Source of the DNA: Mycteria americana | Taxonomy: Eukaryota; Chordata; Aves; Ciconiiformes; Ciconiidae | Assembly (NCBI RefSeq): GCF_035582795.1 | Contig: NC_134366.1 | Span: 171,256,401-171,320,400 of the forward strand | Direction of reading: 5' to 3' | DNA length: 64,000 nucleotides | Part shown: positions 1-15,500 of the stretch, one piece after another | Numbering within the stretch: the stretch's first letter is position 1 | How the letters are laid out: every line of letters begins with the position of its first letter | Translations under genes and position numbers: made by a program | The notes under the pieces: generated by a model | What the model saw: the letters and a program-made list of their open reading frames with translations, nothing else | What the model was told of the DNA's origin: nothing | The model's database searches: none

Positions 1-431
1 ATAATGTCAGGTTTAATTTATGAAACTAGTTAACAGATATGTTTTTATGTTAGTAGGAATACAGAACAAATCATACTTTATATTGCCATTGTAAATTAAG
101 TGCATTGGAACAGCATTGCATTAGGAAAAACTGTTACAGATTTCATTTAGGAGTTTTGAATATTTAGGAGCAGACTTTGTCCCTTGGACACTTTTTTGGT
201 GAAGATTGTACCCTGTGTTCTTTCTAAATATCTTTTGCACTGAAGTTCTTTTTAATACGTATGTCTAAGTCTTGTAGGCTGACATTTTTCTGAAGAGCTT
301 AAGGGAGATAGGCATCCAAATCCCCTTGAAATTTGAAGGGGATTGGGTATCATATCTCTAGGGTTCTCAAGAAAATATCAGCCAGAAATTCATGATTAAC
401 ATAAACACATTAATCTGTAGTTTTCTTGCAG
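1..431 (+). other. DENND3: DENND3 intron (partial)
   Basis: This is AT-rich non-coding sequence ending in a TTTTCTTGCAG acceptor at 421-431. No exon is visible in it. It is the 3' part of an intron whose upstream exon lies outside the window. Confidence 0.75.
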
Positions 432-571
432 GGTGGCTGTATTTCCTCGAATGGGCAGGCCCATTGGGAATCTGAGCAGACTGGGAAGATGCCTGTTTGT
501 TTTGTACCATTCGCTATTTGTGTTATATCCAGATATCCATATTTTAATGCCCTCAAGGATTGTCTTTCTTG
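432..571 (+). CDS. DENND3: DENND3 exon (first in window; end of upstream DENN region)
   Basis: The acceptor is TTGCAG at 426-431 and the donor GTAAGA at 572. Read in phase 0 it gives 46 codons plus 2 nt, with the segment [17 protein letters not shown], typical of the start of the central DENN module. The split TG|T codon makes the Cys that joins it to the next exon. The other two frames do not give DENND3-like sequence. No start codon is expected here because upstream exons are missing. Confidence 0.85.
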
Positions 572-3500
572 GTAAGACTTACTATCCTGTGTGTTTCTCC
601 TGGAAATAACTGTGCAGGTTTTAATACATGAATTTGCATGATGTGGTCAGGATAGCTGCATAATGCTAAAACTGGCATTCGTTTTAAGTTATGGTAGTGT
701 GAGATGTGTGGGAGAAGAAAAGAAGAAATGTAATGTGCATGTTACCCAGGCAGTAAGCGCAAGTTCTAAATATCAAGGAAATGAGTTATGATGTTGTCTT
801 CGTTTTCTTTGAGGTTTTTGGTAAGTCTAGAAAATCGTAATTTGCAAGGAACAGATTTCTCAAAGATTTTGGGTTTTTTTGGAAGAAGGTTAACTGTAAT
901 TTTGCCGCGCTGGTGAAAGTCACTTTGAAAGCACAAAAAACCTCTTTATAATGCACCAAATAAATGTCATAAGAACATGAATATTTGTATTAATAGGCAC
1001 TTAATGACACTTTATTCTTTAACTAAATAATCCAAGTCACTTGAGGGAGTACAGTGGTTACTTGGCTGTTTAGAACTAGGAGAGAAAATCTTAGGATACA
1101 GAGTACTTCATTGGTTAGAAACACTCAAATACTCCGCAGTGCAGATGAGTTAAAAGGTAAGTGGACATAGGTCTGTCTTGTTATTGAGGTTGTGTGTTGC
1201 TTTATTGTTAAATTGTTAAGAACTATGTGCTTCTATTCTGAAGCGAATTAAAAACTCCTTGCATCAGGGAGCCTGCCTGTGTACATTGGACATTACTGGG
1301 TAGTCTTCACTTGCAGATCTGTAGTCCAAAGGTAGAAGAGTTTTTTTCACTACATTCCAGTCAAGCTTTCTAGAGTCACATTTGAAGTCAGGTGTTTTCC
1401 TTTTGCAAGGTATTTCCTTCTTATACGTAAGTTGAAAGATATTAGGGTTTTAGGTCGGAGCTTGAATCTTCCAGTTTGTTCTCCTGGCGGTTGGTATGCT
1501 GAGCAGATGAGCAAGCAAGGATGTGCTTCCTGGGTGCTAGCTGAGGAGCATCGCTAGCCCCTAACCTGACTCAATACCAGGATGAGACCTGGGCACTCAT
1601 TTCCCCACCCCATGCACCTCTTCTTCCCAATGCTGTGGGCTTGGATCTGTTTGGAGCACTGACTGGCTTTCCCTGGTTTAGATGAAGAGAGCCCTGGAGG
1701 AACAAAGCAGTGCCTTCCTCCTGGGCAGTTCAGATGTTTGCCTCCAAAAAAGCTGTGGTATCAGAAATGAGTCACTCTGGCAGCTCTTAAGTATGAGCAA
1801 ACGCACCACTGACACTCGTGCTACCTCTGCTCTGTAATTTTCAAAGCATTAGTAAAGGGGTTTAATGTGGACAAGGGACTTCAACGTGGTGGAAACTAGG
1901 TATTCACAGGTTAGTGCGAAATCAAGATAAGCAGTAAAATAAAAAGGAAATGTTTGTTTCCCTTTCTCCTTTCCTGCCCAGATCACTTTTTCCACTCCTT
2001 ATGTTTAAGTCAATTACATCAGCTGTTGGTATTGCAGGAGCTGATTCATTGCTGCCTTTTTATAGTCTCAAAACTCAAGTAAACACTAATCTGCATATGT
2101 AACTCTTAGAGCTATATACCTGAGCTGTAGTGCTTTACTGTTTATATCCAGTCTTTATAATAGGATTCATCCTTCTTTTGCACTCTGAACTCAACCTGTA
2201 TGGGAGCTTACTGCACACTAGCTTTCCACTGGGTGGGAAATAGTGTAGATTCAGCTTTACAGTTGTGGTGTTCATCAGTGGTTTGTATAGTATGTTCATA
2301 AATGAGTAATTTCTTCTCTGAAGTGAGACATCTCTGAGCTGGGAGAAGCAGTCAATTTGCGAATGGATTTTTAAATAGTCCACTAAGGGAGAAGTGGGAA
2401 AATGTTCAGGAGAATCACAGAAAATTCCAGAAGTGACAAAAATGTTTCTAGGTCTCCTATTTGTTTAGAGCAGACAGGAATCGGGTGGAGTTAACTCTAG
2501 AGATGCAAACTTCTGCCTCTGGGTGGGTATTTTAAACATTAAACATCCCTGCCTTGGTCATATATAGTAGGGTTTTGCACCTATTTAAAGCATTAATGTC
2601 CAAGCTAACTACTATGGATAGCTTTTCCCTTTAAGCTAGTCTGTACTGGTTTCTAAGTGGAGTTCAGATTTATCAGTAACCCTCCATCTAAGCTTTAAGT
2701 GATTTGTGAATATGTGAATAATTACAGGGGAGTTGTCAAGAGGACAATTGCCTTCCACATTAGTACTGTGTGTTGTCCTGGTCATTTAACAGGGGAATTT
2801 GTCATACAGTTGCACAGCTCGCTCTCCCTTTTGCTGCTGCATCTGGATATAAGATGCAAGTCTGTGTAACTGGCAGGAGAGGGGGAATGCAAGTGGAAAA
2901 GCCACATTTGGTGCTGGCGTTCCCCACTGTACTGGAAACTCAACTGATTAAGATTCCATGATATTTTCTTCTGGTTTTGTTTTTTTTGTTTTTTTTTTTA
3001 AGTCTCATGATCACCACATATTTTTCCTTAATACTATTTGATAAATAATTTCAGAATGTCTGCCCTTCAGCCCTTCCTTTTTTTTTTTTTTTTTTTTTTT
3101 TGAAAAAGTATTTTACTGTGCCAGAGTATTGAGTGGGAGGAAAGGAAGGAGTGGAGAGGTACCGGTTTTCCTTATTTTGGTTGTGTTACTGAAATTTTTC
3201 CATATGGCATGAAACAGCTGCTGGGATGTGTGGCTGTTCAGAATGGAATATAAGCAATTACAGTAAAGACCTCAGTATATTTTGAGCTGCTGTACAGCTG
3301 GGGGTGTTTCAGCTTTTTGTAACATTACAAAACATTGACAGTATTTTCCTGTAAACCAGAAAGGGAGTTATTTTCGATTTGGATGCCTTAGCTGTAATCA
3401 GGTGGCCAATGGGTTAAAAATCTAATTATATGTTTTCATTGACCGAATGTACTCAAGTAGTAGTGCCTCTTATACTTAACAAATAATAACACGTTCAACA

Positions 3501-6500
3501 GCACACTTGTATCCTTGGTATGCTTCAGTGGTGTTCTGCAGGATGCTTCAACTGATTAATCATTCTGGAAGTCTGGGGATTTGAAAATGCTGGTGGACCT
3601 CAAATCACGTATTTCTAGTGTGTAGCCCTTTCTTCGTGAGAACCAGTGAAAAAAATACTATTTATTATTGCTAATGAAGGCCTGATGTTGAAGTAGCATC
3701 TGAAGGGGTTCTGCTTCCATTCAGGACCTTCTGCAGCAAAAGATTTCCTCCAGAATTCTGCTGTGCATAGCTTATTTTCTCCAGCACCTGCAGTGCACAG
3801 GATTGCTTAGAGGTGGGGTGGTACTTGTTGTCACTCAGAAGAGTCCTCAAAGGCATTTTATTGTCATAAGCATTCCCAGATAAAACCCGTCTTCCTAAAC
3901 CTTTTCAAATGGCAGAGTATAGTAGATATCACAACTGAAAACTGAGACCAAACTGAGATACAAAGGCAATGTCAAACTATAAATCCATGCACGTGCTTTG
4001 AACTGCAAGGGGAACTTGCAAACTTTCATCATAGTAACAAAGGTCTTCATATTCTGTGTAATTAATTTTATAACTAATTCACATATTACTAGCGTACAGT
4101 GCTTCCAAATCCAGAACAATTTGAATGGAATGTGTCTGCCTCTCTCCAAAGCAAGCAGATGTGCATCTAGACCATTTCACAACACTGTGGCTGTTGGATT
4201 ATTCTACGTAATTATTTGAAAAGGTTCAGTTTTAATTTGAGATGTTTTGGCACCTTGCACAGGTAGTTTTACCTCAGTCTGTTACACTACATGAAAAATG
4301 AAATATTCCTGGCAGTAATCTCCTTCCGGATGAACTCCCGTCTTGGATGGATGAATAGGCTCCATTCAAACAGTAAATCTTCCAACCTGTGTATGAGTCC
4401 TTTCAGCTGCCTTGAGAAAAGGTGGAAGTGTGCAAATAGCTCACAGCATTGAGGCAGTACAAAGGACCTATTCTTAGACATTCTTGCTTTCTGAAACATC
4501 TGTCTGTGGACAGTTAATAGAGGTAATGGAAGCTTCATAAACTCCTTAGCTCTCCGCTTTAATGCTTCAGAGATTACTTCATTTATTGCCGCAGACGTTT
4601 GCAGTGCAGAGCTGTCAGCTGCTATTACGGTGCATTAATGGGCACAGTGTGCTGATTAGGGAGCTCTTACTGTCCTTTCTGTACATCTGCTGCTTTTTCA
4701 GCATCGGGGTCAGGTTGTTTCTGTTGAAGCATTTACTGGGTGTGTTGATATGTGCTTTTTGTCTCAAAACAAACAAGCAAACAAAAAAAAAGCAGGTTTA
4801 CCTATGCTGTTAGGCCACATCCAAGGCGTTACTAAGTGTGACAGCATATTTGTTTAAATTGATGGCTCTACTGTCTGGTTTTCTTTGATAATTCTTAAAT
4901 TCCCCTCCCCCTGCCTCCTCTGCTCCCCTAAATAGTTGATGGGCATTTTGGAAATATGTGTAACAGCCTAGTACTCAGCCCAGGGCAGTTTCCAAATGTG
5001 AATTTAGTAAACTTAAATGTCTCATTCATTCAGCTAAAAGCTCAGTAATATATGACAGAATATTCTTATTCAGGAATCTAAATGCCATACACAAATACAA
5101 TGTCCTGGATTCCAATATATCTCTTGACCTATTCAGTTGCCTTCTAGACCACTTTCTTCCTGAAGAGCAAGTATTCTTCTGCAGGAAACCAGTAAAACTG
5201 CAAACTGAAATAAAACCTCAAGGGAGAATATAACCATATTAAGTTCTTAGTTTCTGTATATATAGATTTGTAGGCTTAAATTTCTGATTTTGTAAAGGTT
5301 TGGGGTCTTTTTTTTTTCTTTGCTATAAACACGAATGTGAATCTTATATTGAACAAAATGCCCTTTCTGACTGCAAATATGTAAACTTCTTAATTGTTAC
5401 ATTTCAGAAATGCCATTGGACTTAATGGTTTGCAGTCTTAATATCGTGTATGTTTAAATGTTGATGAATTGATCTGGCATATAACATAAACTGCATGACC
5501 TTTGTGGCTTTGACACAGCTAGGGTAATACAGTTCTAAAATAGAAACAGTTGATAGGTTTGCACAACAGTATTTGTTCTTTGTATGGGTAGGAACAATAG
5601 CAAAGAGCAGTGTTCATGCAGGCCTAGGCTTTATGCTAAATATGGCTCTTGCTTTACATTCTTCTGCAGTTAAGCCCATGTCTACAACCTCTCTTTTCCT
5701 CTGATGCCGTTTTCCATCCCAGAGCTGATGTCTTATGCTTGGGATGGGAGAAACACTATGGCAGTATGTTGCAGCTGCGGGTGTTTGGTTCCTCAAGCGA
5801 TCTCTATAAAGATACTTCCTTTAGCTGCGTCTCACCTCTAGGTTTTCTTTGCCGTCATGAGACCCAGTGTGCCATCTGCATCCTTTGATATATATGAGGC
5901 AGTAGTATGTTATGCATGGAAGTAAAAAAAACTGTTTCTGACAGAGCAGCATCATTAAAATCAAATGGAACTGCTAAAGCGTCTAATAAATTAGAAATTA
6001 ATTAGCTGGAATAATAGCTGCATTGCTCCTAATTTTTTTTTTTTTTTTTAGTTCTAGCTTATCAGCAAAAAGGCTTTTTTTTTTTTCTGTTTGCATGTTA
6101 CTCTCTATAAGTAATTTTCTGTAATTTAATTTCAGTTTACTAGTGCAACTGCGACCTTTCAAGGATTTAGATGTTGAGGAGCACATAAAAGAATTTGCAG
6201 CAAAATTATTTTTAATACCCAGCCCGCCACCAGGACCACTCCACTTGGTAATTACTGATGCTGAATTTCATAATTACTTTAACGTTTATAAAGCACTAAG
6301 ATGTTGTTTTCTATAAATTGGGGGAAATTCTTCACTGTCAGGTCAGAGATTTTACTTGCTGATATAAAACGGATGTCAATACCTGTGCTTTGAAAATAAA
6401 GCTATGCATTATTAGTACATGAAATAATGGTGTGACCGGGGTGCAGGCTTGAGCACTGGCATACCAGTTGGCCATACTGTTTAATTTTTAATACTGTTCT

Positions 6501-9500
6501 GGGATGGATTTGGCTCATGCCAATTATTTACTGTCTGAGATGATGCCTGGGTAGGTCTAAGCATAATCTAGATTTTGGTTTCTAGAAGGGCAGCGCACAT
6601 AATCTTTACTAGAAGCAGTTGGAAGCTCCAGCCTGTAACTGCTCTGTAAGAATGGAAGCTTACCTTTCACCTGAACAGTATGCCATTGCCATCTCATTGA
6701 ATACACATGTATAAACTCCAGTAAATCATGTAACTAACACTCAACCAAAGTGTGGGAGTTCCCTGTCTTGTGTCTGATACTGAGACATGCTGTCTGATGC
6801 GGATGCTCGTGGCTGTCATTATGATTGTGTGATGGGTGGACGTCCAGTGGTGTGACTGAGAAGTAGTGCAGTCGCTGTGAGAGAAAAGAGGCCAAAGAAA
6901 TAAGTTGCTGGAACAACATGTACAGCTCTGGACTTGTGCTTTTCTTGTGTCTGAATGACTCTGGGGAAGCAGAACAGTGTGTAGTGAATTATATGTTCTG
7001 ATGAGTGGATTAAATGTTCTGGATTGGCTGCTGCCTGGATAAGACCTAGCTGAGAAGAGAAACTCACGTAAACATTTGTATTCAGTGTAGAAGCTGAGAT
7101 GTGTGGGCTGTATTTTCTTCTTTATAACCCTTCCCAAATCAAGGTATATGTTAGCCGAGTCAGTGATTTCTGCACACTCTCTCTTTTGTCTACTGAAATG
7201 GCTACTAGGAAAACAGTGCTTCAGCCATGGACTTCTCCTTAGCTGCTTTCCTTCACCCTGGGATGAGGGTTTAGGAGCAGAGGAAAAAATAGCGTAGCTG
7301 GAAAATTGTCTGAATGATTGGCTGAAGCAGCTGCTAAGTGCTGAAGTATGGATTACGTGCAGGATCTGGCCCCCAGAGATTTGAGCTGGAGTATTTGAAA
7401 CACTGAAAGAGCTCATTTGTTTTGGCTTGTTCTATCTTCTTAACTTGAGCAGCTATGCTCAGTTCTTTTGTTAATATTTTTTCTATTTCCTGTATGAATT
7501 TTATCAATACTTTTGATTTCCCAGTTGTATCTACAAATTGCATTATTTTATTATGCTTATAACAAAGCGAGTTTAATTTTGTTAAAAGAATTTATATATA
7601 TTTAAAGTTTTATTGGCTAAACAACCTATGAGAATGAAAGGAGACAAAGTCCATGTTAATCTTTCAAGCTAGTTATTATGTCTTTTAATATTTCCCTTTC
7701 TTTCTATTTCAGTTTTCTGCAGTATGCAAATATCTGTCTTCTTGCTCTCAATTAATGTTAATATTTTGTAGTTGGAACTAAAATCCCGAATTAAATGTGT
7801 TGTGGGAACATTTTCATTAAGAAGTAAATGGAAAACATCTGTGATTACAGGTATTTAATATGAAACCACTTCAAATAATAATTCCTTCACGAGAGGATCC
7901 AGACAGTCCAATTATTGACTTGGATCTTCATCTTCCGTTGCTGTGTTTCAAGCCAGAACAGGTCCTGCAGGTAAAACTAACTGCTACTTTAAAATGTATT
8001 AGAGATTGACAGTACTAGTAATTTGTGGTTTAAAAAAAACCAAGATGTTTAGTTACCCAAAAAACATTATAAACCCAGGAATTCAGAATAGTGTTAGTTC
8101 TGCATATTAGACATATGGCACAATAAAATATACTTCTTATTAAGATATTTTGTTATTTATAGATCAGATTAGATTAAGTCGTACTGGATTTCTTTCTCCT
8201 GTGGGTTAGCGATAGGTGCTAAATTTCTTAAGAGTATATTTTAAAATATAAATACCCAAGCCGATTGACAGATTTTATTTTGAATTCTCATTACATGCAT
8301 TTCTACAAGATTCATAAGAACCTTTTTCACGTGTAAGAAAGGGACCTGTAGGATGGATTGGTAACAGTTGGCACTCTCATATAAATAAAGTGTAAATGGT
8401 GTAGAAAGACAAGAAAATACAAAAAGCTATTTGGAAATAATTTTTTCAGTGCTTCATAGAATTGTACAATAATTTTGGTTTGGAGCATCCTTTGTAAGTT
8501 TCCTGATCCAACTCCCTGCTCAAAGGCCACTTGTGAAGTTAAATTAGGTTGCTCGATGTCATCAGTATTATTGGTGCCATTTCCTCTAAAAAGAGCAGAT
8601 TGGAGGCCTCTTTCCAGGGGTGCTCATAACCTCAGTCCCAAAAGCAGGCAATACTGGCTTATTTTTCTGGATATGCCCATTCTTCCACCCATGCAGGCTT
8701 CTGCCTGCATGTGCACATTATGAATAAAAATTCCAACTGAAATAGTCTATCCTATTCAATTCTAAATCTTAAATGGTCCTCTGCAACTGGTGCATCTTGA
8801 GCACAGAGTTTTATGTGTTAGCACCTCTGCGAGATGTCCCATGTGTGCCATTAGTCTTCTTGGCTTGAATTTATCCCACCTAACTTGAGGCATCTGAGTT
8901 TGGTGCTTAGATGCAATTGGGTCCCTTTCTATCGGTGGAAAAGGGTGGACATCTCCAGATAGCTTCCTGAATTGCTCTGTGAAAGCACTGCTCTCCAGTG
9001 GCACTGTAAGGAATGTGACTAGCTAGAGTCTTGAACAGATGTTTGGCTGAGATGTCTAAAATCTAGACAGTCTTTGTGTTCATCATCAAAGACAGGTTTG
9101 CTTATATTCTTCATCTGGGTACTTTTTACAGGCATTTTACAGTCTAATACTGTGAAAGAAAGGCGACAGGTCTTCTCAGTAATTCCAGCTAAATCCTAGC
9201 CTTGTTGACATTGGTGGCAAAACTCTCATTGAGTTTCAGTGTCAATTAAATTTTCTCTCCTTTTCTGTTTTCCTCTCTTCTTAATTTTGTAAGAATCCTT
9301 CAGTGGACATTATTTCAATTTATAAATATGTAAGGTAGCTCTTAGAAAACAGAACTTGTGAGGCTGAGTTTTGCAAGCAGATGAAATATTTGTGCATATC
9401 TAGTATGTTCTAGATATAACTCTTTGTAAACATGTAGCATTTTGGTTTTTTCCAGATTATGACCTGTATTTTGACTGAGCAGAGAATAGTTTTCTTCTCT

Positions 9501-12500
9501 TCTGATTGGGCTCTGTTGACACTCGTTGCTGAATGCTTTATGTTGTACCTTCATCCTCTTCAGTGGCAACACACTTTTGTGCCTATTCTGTCTCGTCAAA
9601 TGCTGGATTTTGTAATGGCTCCAACATCTTTTCTTATGGGATGTCATATTGATCATTTTGAAGAAGTTAGCACGGTATGTTTCAGACAATTACCACTCTT
9701 GCTGTTCACTTGCAGTACACTTGTCCTCTTACTTCTTTTAGATGCATCTAGAAACTTGCTTTTGTTACTTAGGTGTGTGAGAAGTGAAGAAATGAAAAGT
9801 GATGGAACCATACTGATGTGACCTCTGGCTTATTGGAAAAAACTTACTGTTGTATCCCTTACTTTTCTTTTCTTTGCAGGATAATATCATGATTTTTGTG
9901 AGTTCAGGTTTCATTTGGGGAAAAATTCTACTTACATGTTGTTTTTATAGTATAAATAGTTTCCCTTCAGATTGGTGAGGGTATTTTTGGCTCAGAGTTG
10001 TGTGGCATGAATTAGGTGCCTTTTCCAGGCATCTGGGTTAAGAATTGAACATGTACTTGAAAATACTCTAATGATGCTGCTGTTCCCTGTAGTGGAGTTA
10101 AGTATTTAATAAAATAAGAAAGAAAAAGCAATGTAAAGAATATAATCTCACAGTTTTTCTGAAGGCTTTTTTATCTTCTTTTTTCAGAATCTTATTTAAC
10201 TAAGCCTCTTTCAGTGGGTAACATTAATCTTGGTTACCCAAAAAGCTTTAAGAAAAACTCAGCTTCATAGTGGAGGGCTAATGTGAATATACTTTTTTGA
10301 GGGTGTCACATAGGGTTTCTGTGAGTGTTCAAAACTGAACACAGAAAAATTGTGTAAATTTATGTTAGATGAATCCGTTTAATTATAAGCCAAAGTGAAG
10401 CTGGTCCATCTAGTTCAAAATAAACAAAGAATTAAGTTAAAATGAAGCAGGTAAGTATTTATTTTAGTTAGTGGTAAGATGATGTCACTATCAGAAATAA
10501 CTACAGATTAGAGAACACACTTTTCTTTGATATAATTTGAAAGATTTTGTGTTTGCTTATATATACACTGTGTTGCAGTCTGATCTTTAAGGTTATTAAA
10601 ATTGCAACCTGAGAGATCAGCATGGGCTTTACCTCCATGTGACGCTTTGTGCATTAGCATGTGTTTCTGTGTTTGAGACTGATATATAAACCCTTCTCTC
10701 CCTGTCATCCCACAGGCTAAGTACAGGAGTAGATGCTGAATGGAGAAAGCTTTCCGGGAGCTTCTTTGTGTACATATATATGGTTTTGTACATACCTTCA
10801 TAATGTATACCTTTTCAAGGATGGGCTTAGAGATTCAGTATTAATGTAATACTACATGAAGTGCATATTAGGTTACCAAATGTTTATGTACTGAGATTAA
10901 TATCTATTAATTTAATGACTTTTTTTTGTTGAAAGTAGACTTTCAACTAGAATATGATCTTCTAGTTGGGGAAAAAAGTCAATCCTTTTCTGGTTTACCT
11001 TCTTGCTGAAATAATTTACTGTCTGAGGAATACATAAAGGAGAAGTAAATGTTTTTAAAATCTAAGTATATTTACAGTCATTCTATTTTCTTTTGTTAAA
11101 AGGAAACCGAAGACTTAATTCTGATTAATATAGATAATGGAGATATTACACATTCAAGAATGGCTGAAGAGGAAACTGAAATTCCAGATGTTCCAGCACA
11201 AGCAGCAGAAACTTTCATAAAAAGGTGAAAAGATGTTGAAGTTGTGTTTATCTTAGTGCATAAATTATGTTTGACCCTCTTTCTAAGTTTTTTATTTTGT
11301 ATTATTAATTATTATCTTATATGATTTCATTCATATAAAACCACTGTATTTGATAAGGCCAAACTGAAAATTTCAATTAATTAATTAAAAAGTAACTTTA
11401 AGCAGTTGTAATCATAACCATATTGTTTTGCAATACCTGGAGTTCTTGTTTCTTTTTTATTACTGATACTGATTATTCTCTGAAGTTTACTGTTCTTTAC
11501 ACAGAAGACTGAGTGCACTGTGATTTACATGTGCTAGTAGGACTTCCAGGAATCTTGTTAGCTTGTCAACGCTTGCAAATCAATCTTGCACTTTCTCTAG
11601 CTGTAAGATGCGTGAGGCCTAAATGACTTTTTCTTTAAAAGGTATGAAAAAAATTGTTGGTGTTAGGATGTAACTTGATAATGTTCTTCTCTGTGTAGAG
11701 TGGAGAGTCTTCAGATGCATTATGATCTAGAGCTCTGCCATCTCCCAGCCAGCACAGACCTTAGTGAACTCCAAATGCGTAGAAGAGCTTGGCAACAGAA
11801 ACTGAATACGGAAGTTCAGCAAACAACTTTGCAGTTAATTGTTAATATCTTCAGGTGAGTGGATATAGTATTTTTTATTATAAAAGCATATGGTACTGAT
11901 TAAGACACTTCCACTGTTGCTGAAAATATTCTTTATTTTGTCTTGCTTTATAGATATTTTGTAAATCTCTTAAGTTTTGTGAGGGAATGTGAGAAGGAGG
12001 TCCTGGTAGCCTACTGGAATATCAATAATTAATGTATTCAGGTACATATACATTGCTAGGACATCTTAGATAAAACTGTTCTAGTTTTGAACCTGTATGT
12101 CTCTTGTATAAAGATTACAGGAAGAGAACTGCGGTCCTCACATTTCATAATTAGGAAGAGCTTAAGGCCTAGTACAGATATTAATTTGTAACTGGAAACA
12201 GTCTTAGTCACTCCTGTTAGAGAAAAATGAATTTGAACTGGGACAGGGTAGAAGAGCTGAAAGCAGGATCGGGAGTTCAGGACACTTGGGTGTGTTTTGG
12301 CTAACTGTACAAATTCTGAGAAGGAATGAGATATCTGGAGATTGCAACCACAAGAGAAGGAAGGAGGGAGAGGAGCTGTTTCAGCTCAAGGACAGAGTTG
12401 GCACAAGAACTTCTGGGTATTTCTGGGTAAAATGGGAGTGACATTTTATTAATGATGTGGAGTAGGTTTGTTGTTTTTTTTTTTCCCTCTAGAAAAAGGT

Positions 12501-15500
12501 CCAGCTATGCTAATTTTCCTTGTTTCTTAACCTAATCTAATGTGTTGATACCCACAGTTGCTTTATCTGGGTACTGGTTGTAAATCCTGCTATTATTTGC
12601 TTGTATTTGGGGAGGCAATGGAAGTGTGGTAGGTGATTTGTACAAAAAAGTGCAGCAAATTGATGGCTGGTTTGCATAGGCTTCATTTCTTTTTACATAG
12701 ATACTAACATACTTGACCATGAAAATGAAACTGCCTACCTGGTGTTTCTAAAGAATCTGATTATATGGACAGAGGTCTGCAAATAGCTGTGCAGATAACC
12801 ATCCCCAGCTATTTCTTGCTGCCTCTTGCTGGAGATGGTGCTCCCCTTTGGATCAGCTACCGAATTGCTCACGTGAATGCTCCCTAACACTTTCAGTCAG
12901 AAGGTGCTGGGTTAATTTATATAGTCCAAATACCAGGTCTCTGTTAACCTGCTCACTTTTGTTGGATCAGCCTGGGGAGTGTTCATACAAGTGGCTGGGC
13001 CCTCCAGAGGAGGACAATAGCTGCTGGGTATGGAGGGTAGAACGGACTTTACAGCTAGCACAGCTGGATAAGGAGAATGAAATGCATTTACAACCTGATG
13101 TGCTACCACTGTGGGATTTGGTGGATTTCAGTGTTTGGCAACAATATGTTCCAGATAAAGGTGAGGAGAAATGCATTTTGCTGCTGGCAGCTTGAACTCT
13201 TTAACACACTAAATGCTTGGCTACAAAAGATGAATGGATGCTTTGCTCTCTAAGAGATAATATGTTTTGTAAAGGGGTTGATTCTTTTCTTGCTTTCTTT
13301 CTCCTTTCCTTCAAACTTTCTTTCTTTGTTCTTTTTTCCAGCCTTGTTTCTTCTATCTTCTAATGCTATATCTACCAGCGTCCAGGAGTGAAGGAAAGTA
13401 AATCTCTGATGCAGTTCTGCTGCCAGTTGCTGCTGTCTTCAGTGAAGCACTGTAGTATTTATGTGTGTGTGTAGGTTCCATGTTTAAAGCAAACAGTGCT
13501 AAATTATGTAGAATTATATAGAACTATATACTTTTACCACCATCTTTTTTCTTGATAAACTGGTAATGGGCTTTTGTCACTGATTTATGAAAAACAAGTG
13601 ATATATAGGCCTTCTGTCAGGTCTATGCATGGGTATGAGATTCCCCTTTTGTGCTTACATTCAAATTTTAGCTCACCAAATTATTTTCTTCATTCACATG
13701 TTTTAATGGGAATTTCTTATTCCTTGATACCCAGCGTAAGTAGATGAAATAAGATGTAATAATAAAAGGAGCCCTGATTTTAGCCACTTGCACATATCTA
13801 GCTTAAATAACTATTGTTTCTTACTCACAGACTTCAGTTCAGAGAGCAGCCTTTTTCTGAAAACTTCCCACTTTCTGCTCCTGAAACAACTTGTTCTGGC
13901 TCACCTTTAGGGTGTGGAAGTTACTACTAACGTCTGGTTTACAAGGGATAGTATAGGGCCTCTGCTGCCTGCTGTCACCATGCATATACTAAAATATGCA
14001 TTGGTTCTTTATCTCTCTTTCTCTTTTATTTCAATAGTTCTGTTTAAGTTCTTTAGTTTAACACAATTTCCAGTCATTGCTGCCTTTATGAGGAGAGTTT
14101 GAGTGTGCAGCAAAAAATTACGTAACCTATAATATTTCATGTGCATGTTACGGATGCAATGTAATGGGACAGTGTGAGGTCAGATCACATCTTTCAAATT
14201 GCCTCTGCGGATAGGTACACTTGTCTTTTTAGTGCTCCAGATGGGTTGATTGTGATTCAGGAACTCTGTATGTAAAGGTAATTCCAGGATTGGAGCCTAA
14301 GTCATGACTTAAATATACAGATTCTCCTCTGTGGGCTACTAAAATTGATCCCACAGTCTCTCAGTGAATTTGCTGATTTGAAATGGGAGTGGCAGCAGGT
14401 AGCCTGTCTTACTTATAAGAGTTTGCATTCTTTTTCTATGATTCAGTAACTCAGACTTGTTCATTAAGACTGAGTTTGTCTTCTGATACTGCAGCATATT
14501 TCTATTTTGCCTTGTGATGCTGCAGTGTATTTCTAGTAGTACCAGTGGGCTGCTGCTACTGCAAAAGTGCAACTTGCTTACAAATCTCCAAGCATATTTA
14601 TCTATTTATTTATTTTTGTCTCCAGGGAGGTAAAAGACCATCTAAATTATGAACATAGAGTATTTAACAGTGATGAATTTCTGAAAACAAGGGCAATCAG
14701 AGACCAGCCATTTTACAAAAAGGTAAATTCAGTGTTAAGTATGTTGTGATTCTCTGTTATTAATCTGTATTTTAGGATTAATGCCAAAAATTAATAGAAT
14801 GGTCACAGTTTGGTCTGTGTGGTGTTGTTGAACGTCCAACTTTCACCGAATGTTTTACCAAATTTATTTTTTTTTGCTATAAACAGATAAAATAGTAGAC
14901 AGTATTTTGGAGAGTAAGGTACTATGTAATTCCAGAGCAAATTAAATGTAATTCCTCAGGAGTGAGATTAACCTATGGCAGATGGTCAGTAAAGCTACAT
15001 CTAAACTGTATTTTAAGCACAGGCACCTGTCCAAACTGTTTGGACCGAAGCCCATATGTAGACATGAGTTTTCAGCAAGCCTGTGAGCACAGCAGAGGGT
15101 AGCTCAAATGACACAAATCGAAGTACCTGCTTTATCTGCAGCCTGAGCAACGGGGCGTGGAGTTGAGGATGCCTGCTTGGCTCCAGGCCATGCATCTGTT
15201 TCCTACAATGCGTCACAGTGAAGGCATGCTGCTGACTCTGAGCACGAGTGACACTGGTGTCCTTAGGGCCTGCAGTGTTACAGGGCATACGGGACGTAAG
15301 TTGATGTAGCTGACGTGCTTTACCAGGTAGTATAACTGTAGCTTACTTTTATGTGCTGGTGAAGCCTATGAACTAATACTCAAATAGTGCATAGCCTCAG
15401 GCCGGGCCTCATAGTGCCAGAGGCTAAAGAACAACCTGAAATCCCCACTTAGTTTTTCTTAGCCCTTCTGCTAACTCACCTTCTTAGATACTTACCTGAG

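Noticed and set aside
3078..3101. 24-base T run, possible antisense poly(A) tail of a processed copy
   Set aside because: The sequence beside it shows no recognisable retrocopied gene or SINE.
12848..13195. 115-codon plus-strand frame with counter-frames on the minus strand
   Set aside because: Mid-intron, no splice sites that keep DENND3 phase, no recognised domain.
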